This document shows, piece after piece, positions 5,081-9,775 of a DNA stretch of 9,775 nucleotides; the first letter of the stretch is position 1, and each line of letters starts with the position of its first letter. Source of the stretch: Streptomyces roseochromogenus subsp. oscitans DS 12.976. Its GTDB lineage: Bacteria > Actinomycetota > Actinomycetes > Streptomycetales > Streptomycetaceae. The stretch is from positions 856,473 to 866,247 of the forward strand of contig NZ_CM002285.1 in assembly GCF_000497445.1 (NCBI RefSeq). The letters are read 5' to 3'. Below the pieces are notes generated by a model. That model made no database searches. It was given only the letters and a program-made list of their open reading frames with translations, and was not told where the DNA came from. Position numbers and translations under genes: made by a program.

Positions 5081-6206
5081 CGAGCACCTGGATCGCCAAC
5101 ACGGCGGCGCCGCGCGCCCAGTCGTGGAAGTCGGACACCTTCGTCTCCAGGTCGACCGGGTCGGCGTGCGGATGCCGGTGGGCGCGGATGGTCTCGTGGA
5201 CCGTGTTCCCGGCCACATCCATCAGGCCGACGCCCTCTCCGGCGAGCAGGATCCGCTGCGGCATCGCGAAGTTGGCGATCTGCGCGACCAGGGTGCCGAG
5301 GGCCCGGGCGGCCTCGCCGACGACCCTGGCGGACATGGGTTCGCCCGCGGCGGCACCGGCGAGGATCTCCTCGTAGGGGGTGTCACGGCCGGTGGCGGCG
5401 CGGATCTGGTACTCGATGCTGGGGATGGTGAGCAAGGACACAGCGCTGCCGCGCTCTCCGGTGGGGGTGAGCGGGCCGTGGGGGTCGATGATCCAGTGCC
5501 GGCCGAAGCCGCGGCCGTCCTCGGTGAACGGCACGCGTCTGCCGCCGAGCACCAGCCCGTACCCGATGCCGGCGCCGACGGTCAGGACGGCGAAGCGGTC
5601 GAGTCCGCGGCCCGCGCCGAACCACGTCTCGGCCTCGACCAGGGCGGCCACATCGTTCTCCACGACGACCGGCAGCCCGGTGCGCTCCCTCACCAGTGCG
5701 GCGAGCGGCACGTCCCGCCAGCCGAGGAACGGCGACTCGGCGACCACTGCACGCTCGCGCACCAGACCGCCCGCACCGATGCCGATACCGGCCGGAGCGG
5801 GGCGGCCCTCGGCCAGGACCGCGGCCATCTCCGCGAGCAGTGCGGCCACGGCGTCCGGATCATGCGTGGTGAGCGGCCGGTCGAGCCGGCCGGTGACCTC
5901 GCTGCGCAGCGTGGTGACGACGCCGTAGACCATGTCAGCGGTGATCTTGAAGCCGAGGAAGCAGCGGGCGTCGGCCACGACCCCGAGCGGCCGCGAGGGC
6001 CGGCCCTGACGCGCCTGGGCCGCACCGGTCGCCTCGGGGGCCTCGACGAGCAGCCCAGACTCGATCAGCGGCTTGGTCAGCCGGGTGAGACTGCCCTGTG
6101 AGAGCCCGAGGCGCCGGGCCAGCTCGGTGCGGGACAGCGGCCCGTGCACGAGCACCTCGATCGCCACGGAGCGCTCGGCGGGGCTCAGCGGCAGCCAGCT
6201 GGTCAT
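5058..6206 (-). CDS. ROK-family transcriptional regulator (zinc site lost)
   Basis: A 382-residue protein of normal ROK-repressor length. Residues about 8-58 are a winged helix-turn-helix (LSRTELARRLGLSQGSLTRLTKPL). The sugar-kinase-like ROK domain follows: LGFKITADMVYGVV (84-97), GIGIGAGGLV (140-149), VVVENDVAALVEAETWFG (180-197, with Asn184-Asp185) and LTVGAGIGYGLVLGG (208-222). Where the family has GEIGH and a cysteine-rich zinc motif, this protein has GFGRHWIIDPHGPLTPTGERG (234-253). His237 is kept, but the zinc cysteines and the sugar-contacting Glu are gone. It should sense a sugar or sugar phosphate and repress the divergent oxidoreductase gene and itself. The ATG at 6206 follows GAGGGG/AGGAC and begins the HTH. 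The 3' end lies in a 13-bp tandem repeat. Confidence 0.88.
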   Translation of the reverse strand: MTSWLPLSPAERSVAIEVLVHGPLSRTELARRLGLSQGSLTRLTKPLIESGLLVEAPEATGAAQARQGRPSRPLGVVADARCFLGFKITADMVYGVVTTLRSEVTGRLDRPLTTHDPDAVAALLAEMAAVLAEGRPAPAGIGIGAGGLVRERAVVAESPFLGWRDVPLAALVRERTGLPVVVENDVAALVEAETWFGAGRGLDRFAVLTVGAGIGYGLVLGGRRVPFTEDGRGFGRHWIIDPHGPLTPTGERGSAVSLLTIPSIEYQIRAATGRDTPYEEILAGAAAGEPMSARVVGEAARALGTLVAQIANFAMPQRILLAGEGVGLMDVAGNTVHETIRAHRHPHADPVDLETKVSDFHDWARGAAVLAIQVLVLGEGPG

Positions 6207-6226
6207 GAGTCCTGACCCCTCGCTTT

Positions 6227-6241
6227 CTTCTGACTCAGAAG
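6227..6241. promoter_or_regulatory. Palindromic operator candidate for the ROK regulator
   Basis: CTTCTGA-C-TCAGAAG is a perfect 7-bp dyad around one base, 20 bp upstream of the ROK start. Its right arm continues as CAGAAGTAACCGGT (6236-6249), repeated with 11 of 14 matches as CAAAAGTAATCGGC at 6321-6334, directly before the oxidoreductase ATG. Placement between divergent genes fits autoregulation by the ROK protein. Binding is inferred. Confidence 0.5.
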
Positions 6242-6297
6242 TAACCGGTCTCACCCTACTGTGGGTCGTGCGCGCCGCAGAAGCTTCCGCTCATCCC

Positions 6298-6334
6298 TTG
6301 ACGGCACGTTTCTTTCGCACCAAAAGTAATCGGC
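6298..6334 (+). promoter_or_regulatory. Promoter of the Gfo/Idh/MocA gene with operator-like element
   Basis: TTGACG at 6298-6303 is a consensus-like -35. After an 18-bp spacer AAAAGT (6322-6327) can serve as a weak -10, ending 7 nt before the ATG at 6335, so the transcript may be leaderless. The -10 lies inside CAAAAGTAATCGGC, the second copy of the element next to the ROK palindrome, so a protein bound there would block transcription. An imperfect dyad, CTTT (6312-6315) with AAAG (6323-6326), also overlaps it. Confidence 0.4.
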
Positions 6335-7537
6335 ATGACCTTCTCTCTCGGTATCGTCGGCGCCGGCCAGTTCTCCGGTCAGTTCGCCGCGCTGTTCCAG
6401 GCTCATCCCGGCGTCCGTGACGTGTATGTCACCGACCTGCTGCCGGAGCGGGCCGCGCGGCTCGCCGCCGCGCAGGGTCTCGCCGGTACCTTCCCGTCGT
6501 ACGAGGCCATGCTGGAGTCGACGGCGGTCGACGCGGTCGCGGTCTTCACCCAGCGCTGGACGCACGGCCCGCTGGTCCTCAAGGGCCTCGGCGCGGGCAA
6601 GCACATCTACTCCGCCGTCCCCATGGCGATCACCACCGACGAGATCTCCGCGATCATCGAGGCGGTACGGGCGACCGGGCTGACGTACATGATGGGTGAG
6701 ACCAGCCAGTACAACCCGGCGACCGTGCACGCCCGCAACCAGATCGCCGAGGGTGCCTTCGGCCGGCTCTTCTACGCCGAGGGCGACTACGTCCACGACA
6801 TGGACCTCGGCTTCTACGAGGCGTACCAGTACAGCGGCGGCGAGAACTGGAAGGCGACCGCCAGCTATCCCCCGCTGCTGTACCCGACGCATGCGGTGGG
6901 CGGGGTGCTCGGGGCCTGGCGGACGCATGCGGTGAGCGTGTCGGCGATCGGCGTGCGGGACGATCGCGGCGACGGCGTTTTCGATCGTTCGGTCAGCCAG
7001 TTCGACAACGACGTGTCCAATGCGACCGCGCTGTTCGAGGTCGCGGGCGGTGGATCGTTCCGTACGAACGAGTTCCGGCGGGTCGGCTACCCCTCGCACA
7101 TCCGTGAGTCCCGGTTCCGGTTCTTCGGTACGGAGGCCAGCATGGAGCAGCTGGCGACGGTGGCGCTGTGGCAGGACAAGAGCGGGGTGAAGGACATCAG
7201 CGAGCTGCTGGAGCCCAAGCCGACCCTCGCCCCGGACGATCCGTCCCTGGCGCACATCGCCCCGGAGCTGCGGGCGGCCTTCACCTCGGGTTCGGCGCCG
7301 GTGCACGACCGGGCGCGGCTGCCGCGGGAGTTCGACCACCTCCACAACGGCCACGAGGGCAGCCATCACTTCCTGGTCGACGACTTCGTCACCGCGGTCA
7401 ACACGCATGCGCTGCCCTCGGTGAACGCGTGGGTGGCCGCCCGGTACACCCTGCCGGGCATCATCGCGCACGAGTCCGCGCGGCAGGGGGGCATCCGACT
7501 GCGGATCCCCGACTTCGGGGACGCGCCGCAGGGGTGA
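6335..7537 (+). CDS. Gfo/Idh/MocA-family oxidoreductase (EKP motif absent)
   Basis: A 400-residue cytoplasmic NAD(P)-dependent dehydrogenase-like protein. The Rossmann domain begins at once (LGIVGAGQFSGQF, residues 5-17). The C-terminal alpha/beta domain contains YPTHAVGGVLG (183-193), with His186 at the usual catalytic histidine position, and a late HEGSHHFLVDDFV segment. The family's EKP signature, whose Lys aids catalysis, is replaced by SAVP (residues 93-96). A subset of the family appears to share this change. It may therefore use other residues or have shifted chemistry. The substrate is probably a sugar or polyol derivative, inferred from the family and from the divergent ROK regulator. 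The ATG at 6335 lacks a Shine-Dalgarno but begins the Rossmann strand and lies 7 nt from a -10-like box. The gene converges on the L,D-transpeptidase gene with 30 bp between. Confidence 0.88.
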   Translation: MTFSLGIVGAGQFSGQFAALFQAHPGVRDVYVTDLLPERAARLAAAQGLAGTFPSYEAMLESTAVDAVAVFTQRWTHGPLVLKGLGAGKHIYSAVPMAITTDEISAIIEAVRATGLTYMMGETSQYNPATVHARNQIAEGAFGRLFYAEGDYVHDMDLGFYEAYQYSGGENWKATASYPPLLYPTHAVGGVLGAWRTHAVSVSAIGVRDDRGDGVFDRSVSQFDNDVSNATALFEVAGGGSFRTNEFRRVGYPSHIRESRFRFFGTEASMEQLATVALWQDKSGVKDISELLEPKPTLAPDDPSLAHIAPELRAAFTSGSAPVHDRARLPREFDHLHNGHEGSHHFLVDDFVTAVNTHALPSVNAWVAARYTLPGIIAHESARQGGIRLRIPDFGDAPQG

Positions 7538-7554
7538 CAGTCCGGGCGGCGACG

Positions 7555-7576
7555 GCTCAGGTGCCGCTCAGGTGCC
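7555..7576. repeat. 11-bp tandem duplication at the transpeptidase stop codon
   Basis: GCTCAGGTGCC occurs twice without a gap (7555-7565, 7566-7576). The TGA stop of the minus-strand L,D-transpeptidase gene (7568-7570) is in the second copy as written on the plus strand. It fills most of the 30-bp gap between two convergent genes, and I see no hairpin there. It looks like a recent slippage duplication. Confidence 0.8.
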
Positions 7577-8263
7577 CGGCTTGCGGCCGTAGACGAAGAC
7601 GTCGTCGCCCGTCTTCAGCAGTGCCCAGTACGTCTTGGCGTCCTTGGTGGTCATGTTGACGCAGCCGTGCGAGCCCGGCGGGTTCCACATGCTCAGGCCC
7701 ACCGAGTGGAAGGCCTGGCCGCCGTCGAAGAACTGGCTGTAGGGCATCGGCACGTTGTAGACGGTCGAGACGTGGTGGAGGTCCCGCCAGTAGATCTTCT
7801 TCAGGCCGGTGCGGGTCGCGAACCCCGTGCGGCCGGTGCGCACGGGCACCGGCCCGTAGACGAGCTTCTTGCCGTCCTGGATCCAGCTGAGCTGGAGCGT
7901 GAGGTTCACGCAGGCGATCCGGCCCTTGTTCACCGGGCAGGCGCCGTCCTTGTTGGGGTTCTTCCCTACGGCCTTCTGCTTGTTCATCAGGTCCATCACA
8001 CCCCAGGTGACGGATCCGGCGTAGCCGATGTCGGGAGTGATGCCGTGTTTGTCCTGGAATGCCTTGATGGCCTGGCAGTCGGCGGCGGACTGCTTGCCGT
8101 CGACCGGCCGGCCGAGGAACTTCTCCACCTGCTTCTGGTAGGGCCCGGCCTGTGTGGTGCAGCTCGCGGCCTGGGCCGGTGCCGCCGTGAGGGCGCGCGT
8201 GAGCGGCGCCACGAGTCCCGTGACGCCCAGCGCGACGACACCCCGTCTGCGTATCTCCCCCAT
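7568..8263 (-). CDS. Secreted L,D-transpeptidase (YkuD domain)
   Basis: A 231-residue exported cell-wall enzyme that should form 3-3 peptidoglycan cross-links or attach proteins to the wall. Residues 1-32 are a signal peptide with three arginines (GEIRRRGVVALG) and cleavage after AQA; the pattern is Tat-like but not a full twin-Arg consensus. Residues about 41-95 resemble a peptidoglycan-binding domain (YQKQVEKFLGRPVDG, AIKAFQDKHGI). The YkuD catalytic domain (about 117-226) carries His186 and the SHGC motif with catalytic Cys201 (HSVGLSMWNPPGSHGCVNM). Extra cysteines at 35, 63, 109 and 118 may form disulfides. The ATG at 8263 has GAGAAGAGG ending 6 nt upstream. The MDMPI gene lies 113 bp upstream on the same strand, so co-transcription is possible but a separate promoter is more likely. 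Confidence 0.92.
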   Translation of the reverse strand: MGEIRRRGVVALGVTGLVAPLTRALTAAPAQAASCTTQAGPYQKQVEKFLGRPVDGKQSAADCQAIKAFQDKHGITPDIGYAGSVTWGVMDLMNKQKAVGKNPNKDGACPVNKGRIACVNLTLQLSWIQDGKKLVYGPVPVRTGRTGFATRTGLKKIYWRDLHHVSTVYNVPMPYSQFFDGGQAFHSVGLSMWNPPGSHGCVNMTTKDAKTYWALLKTGDDVFVYGRKPGT

Positions 8264-8376
8264 GTGCAACCTCTTCTCCCCTTGTCGCCCAGGGCCTGCC
8301 CCGGGTACTCCCTGCGCGATTCCCGCGAACTCGGACTACTAGACCTGCACGGGATGGCGGGGGTTGTGCTTTCCGG

Positions 8377-9027
8377 TCAGGCTGTGACGAAACGGTGAAC
8401 CTCGTCACCGCGCAGCCGGCCGGCGGGGAGTCTGCGGCCGTAAGCGATCAGCAGAAGGTCCTGGCCAGGGCCGTACAGGGGCGTGCCCGAGCCGAAGGAC
8501 CAGTCGAGGTCGTCGGCGCACAGCCGGACGCCGGTGAGGTCGGTGCCGAAGACACGGAAGGCGCGCGGATCGATGGCGTCGAGGAGGATCCGCAGCCGGT
8601 CCTCGGGCACCTCTCGGTCCAGGCCGAGGGCGACGGTTACGTCCAGGCCGTGCACGACGTCGTGGCCGAGGGCAGCGGCGAGGCCGCCGATCGGGGGCGT
8701 CCAGGGGTGGTGGGCGTGGGTGCGCAGGAAGGCGGCGAGTGCGGCGTCCGTATGGGCGGCCGCGTCACGGCGGGCGAGCCGGTCGGTCATGCGGTGCAGG
8801 CTGCCGCGGGCCTTGACCAGCTCCCTCAGCACCCGCGGGGTCGGATAGCGGAACCCCATCGACATGTGCGCCACGACCTCCCGCACCCGCCAGCCCGCGC
8901 ACAGGCTGGGCGCGTCCCACTGGGCGGGCGTCAACGCCTCGAAAAAGTCGGCCAGTTCACGTCGTTCGGCGGCGATGACGGCGGCCGTGGTGGCCCTGTC
9001 TACGGCGGTGTGCGCTGCTTTCCCCAT
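8377..9027 (-). CDS. Mycothiol-dependent maleylpyruvate isomerase (MDMPI/DinB-like) family protein
   Basis: A 216-residue protein of the DinB-like four-helix metal-binding superfamily, of typical length. The N-terminal signature LTPAQWDAPSLCAGWRVREVVAHM (residues 32-55) includes the metal-binding His54. The second site, GHDVVHGLDVTVALG (121-135), has His126 and Asp129. Where characterised MDMPI enzymes have Glu four residues before that His, this protein has His122. Family members use mycothiol, the actinobacterial thiol, for isomerisation or S-transfer, but most are uncharacterised and no substrate can be named. The ATG at 9027 begins the conserved region and lacks a good Shine-Dalgarno; CACCCT 6 nt upstream could be a leaderless -10. 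It is divergent from the LysR gene with 70 bp between, so the LysR protein is a likely regulator. Confidence 0.82.
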   Translation of the reverse strand: MGKAAHTAVDRATTAAVIAAERRELADFFEALTPAQWDAPSLCAGWRVREVVAHMSMGFRYPTPRVLRELVKARGSLHRMTDRLARRDAAAHTDAALAAFLRTHAHHPWTPPIGGLAAALGHDVVHGLDVTVALGLDREVPEDRLRILLDAIDPRAFRVFGTDLTGVRLCADDLDWSFGSGTPLYGPGQDLLLIAYGRRLPAGRLRGDEVHRFVTA

Positions 9028-9033
9028 GCGTCC

Positions 9034-9089
9034 AGGGTGTTGGGCCGGTGACCGGAAGTCCAAGACATGATCCGTCTCCCATCTAGCAT
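9034..9089. promoter_or_regulatory. Divergent promoter region of the MDMPI and LysR genes
   Basis: For the LysR gene, TAGCAT (9084-9089) fits a -10 and ends 8 nt before the ATG at 9098, without a clear -35. For the MDMPI gene on the minus strand, TTGGAC (9058-9063) and CACCCT (9034-9039) are 18 bp apart. The palindrome CCGGT-G-ACCGG (9045-9055) sits between those two boxes and is a candidate regulator site. No clear T-N11-A LysR box could be chosen. Confidence 0.35.
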
Positions 9090-9097
9090 CGCTGGTT

Positions 9098-9775
9098 ATG
9101 GAGTTGAGGCAGCTGCGGTACTTCGTGACGGTGGTGGAGGAGGCCGGGTTCACCCGGGCTGCCGAGCGATTGCATCTGGCCCAGCCCGGGCTGAGCGCGC
9201 AGATACGGCAGCTGGAGCGGGAGGTGGGGCAGCCGCTGCTGGACCGGTCGGGCCGTTCGGTGCGGCCGACGGAGGTGGGCGAGGCCGTGCTGCCGTACGC
9301 GCGTGCCGCGCTCGCGGCCGTCGACGGGGTGCGGCAGACGGTGGAGGAGTACACGGGTCTGCTGCGCGGCCGGGTCGCGGTCGGGCTCGTCCCCGGCACC
9401 CTCGCGCACGCCTTCGACGTGGCGGGGCAGCTGGCGGACTTCCACGACGCGCATCCCCGAGTGGAGGTCACCCTCACCGAGGACACCTCGGACCGGATGC
9501 TGGCCGCGCTGCGCCGGGGCGAGCTGGACCTCGCGGTGATCGGCGTCGCTCAGGAGGCGCCGCCACCGGGGATCGCTCTGCACGTGGTGATCGACGAGCC
9601 GCTGGTGGCGGCGGCCGTCCCCGGGCATCCGCTGCTCCTCGCGTACGACGGCGCGGATGCCGTTCCGCCGACGGCCCTGCGCGGGCACCCGCTGATCAGC
9701 CTGCCGCACGGGACCGGGATGCGGGGTGTCCTGGAACGGCTGTGTGCCGAGGCCGGCTTCCGCCCGCACATCGCG
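9098..9775 (+). CDS. LysR-family transcriptional regulator (cut by right edge)
   Basis: The frame is open from ATG 9098 to the last base, giving 226 of roughly 300 residues; the C-terminus lies outside the window. The LysR winged helix-turn-helix is unmistakable: MELRQLRYFVTVVEEAGFTR, then AAERLHLAQPGLSAQIRQLE, then REVGQPLLDRSGRSVRPTEVG (residues 1-61). After a linker helix, the periplasmic-binding-protein-like effector domain begins at about residue 91 (GRVAVGLVPGTLAHAF) and includes LRRGELDLAVIGV. The effector cannot be inferred. The ATG is preceded by TAGCAT at 8-nt spacing and no Shine-Dalgarno, so the mRNA is probably leaderless. LysR proteins usually control the divergent neighbour, here the MDMPI-family gene, as well as themselves. 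Confidence 0.93.
   Translation, partial: MELRQLRYFVTVVEEAGFTRAAERLHLAQPGLSAQIRQLEREVGQPLLDRSGRSVRPTEVGEAVLPYARAALAAVDGVRQTVEEYTGLLRGRVAVGLVPGTLAHAFDVAGQLADFHDAHPRVEVTLTEDTSDRMLAALRRGELDLAVIGVAQEAPPPGIALHVVIDEPLVAAAVPGHPLLLAYDGADAVPPTALRGHPLISLPHGTGMRGVLERLCAEAGFRPHIA

Noticed and set aside
5052..6101. Plus-strand frame of 349 codons opposite the ROK gene
   Set aside because: It is rich in Gly, Arg, His and Asp with no domain, while the opposite strand encodes a recognisable ROK protein.
6251..7471. Minus-strand frame of 406 codons opposite the Gfo/Idh/MocA gene
   Set aside because: It is an antisense shadow of a clear oxidoreductase gene; it also has no ribosome-binding site or domain.
8377..9486. 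Extending the MDMPI protein N-terminally to 9486
   Set aside because: The extra 153 residues are antisense to the LysR gene and unlike the family; the ATG at 9027 starts the conserved region.

Overview
The window is a very GC-rich actinomycete chromosome segment, most likely from Streptomyces or a close relative. The evidence is the strong G/C bias at third codon positions and the gene families present: an F420-dependent PPOX-fold enzyme, a DUF574-type methyltransferase, a streptogrisin-type protease with an alpha-lytic prodomain, a mycothiol-type (MDMPI) protein and a ROK regulator. Shine-Dalgarno-led starts are mixed with apparently leaderless starts. I see no rRNA, tRNA, CRISPR array, insertion sequence or integrase, and no stretch over 300 bases without a gene.

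Layout. Positions 1-115 hold what looks like the last codons of a decayed sugar ABC-transporter permease (minus strand). A TetR regulator (182-916, +) and a small zinc-ribbon/OB-fold protein (1098-1520, +) follow. The promoters of these two genes carry the same dyad, so the TetR protein probably represses both; the leader of the second gene can fold into two mutually exclusive hairpins. A convergent F420-type oxidoreductase (1653-2039, -) lies beyond a hairpin. Then come a SAM-dependent methyltransferase (2250-3080, +) and a secreted serine protease with a C-terminal membrane anchor (3220-4596, +), closed by a strong perfect hairpin. A 60-residue helical protein of unknown function (4711-4893, -) faces it.

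The next block is a divergent pair: a ROK regulator (5058-6206, -) that has lost the family's zinc-site cysteines, and a Gfo/Idh/MocA oxidoreductase (6335-7537, +) that lacks the usual EKP motif. They share a 128-bp promoter region with a 15-bp palindrome and a repeated half-element. This looks like a small sugar-responsive unit. A secreted L,D-transpeptidase (7568-8263, -), an MDMPI/DinB-like protein (8377-9027, -) and a divergent LysR regulator cut by the right edge (9098-9775, +) complete the window.

No wholly new multi-gene system is evident. The items most worth following are the TetR/OB-fold regulatory pair with its hairpin leader, the membrane-anchored streptogrisin, the ROK/Gfo pair in which both proteins lack signature residues, and a 13-bp minisatellite that runs across the stop codon of the ROK gene.
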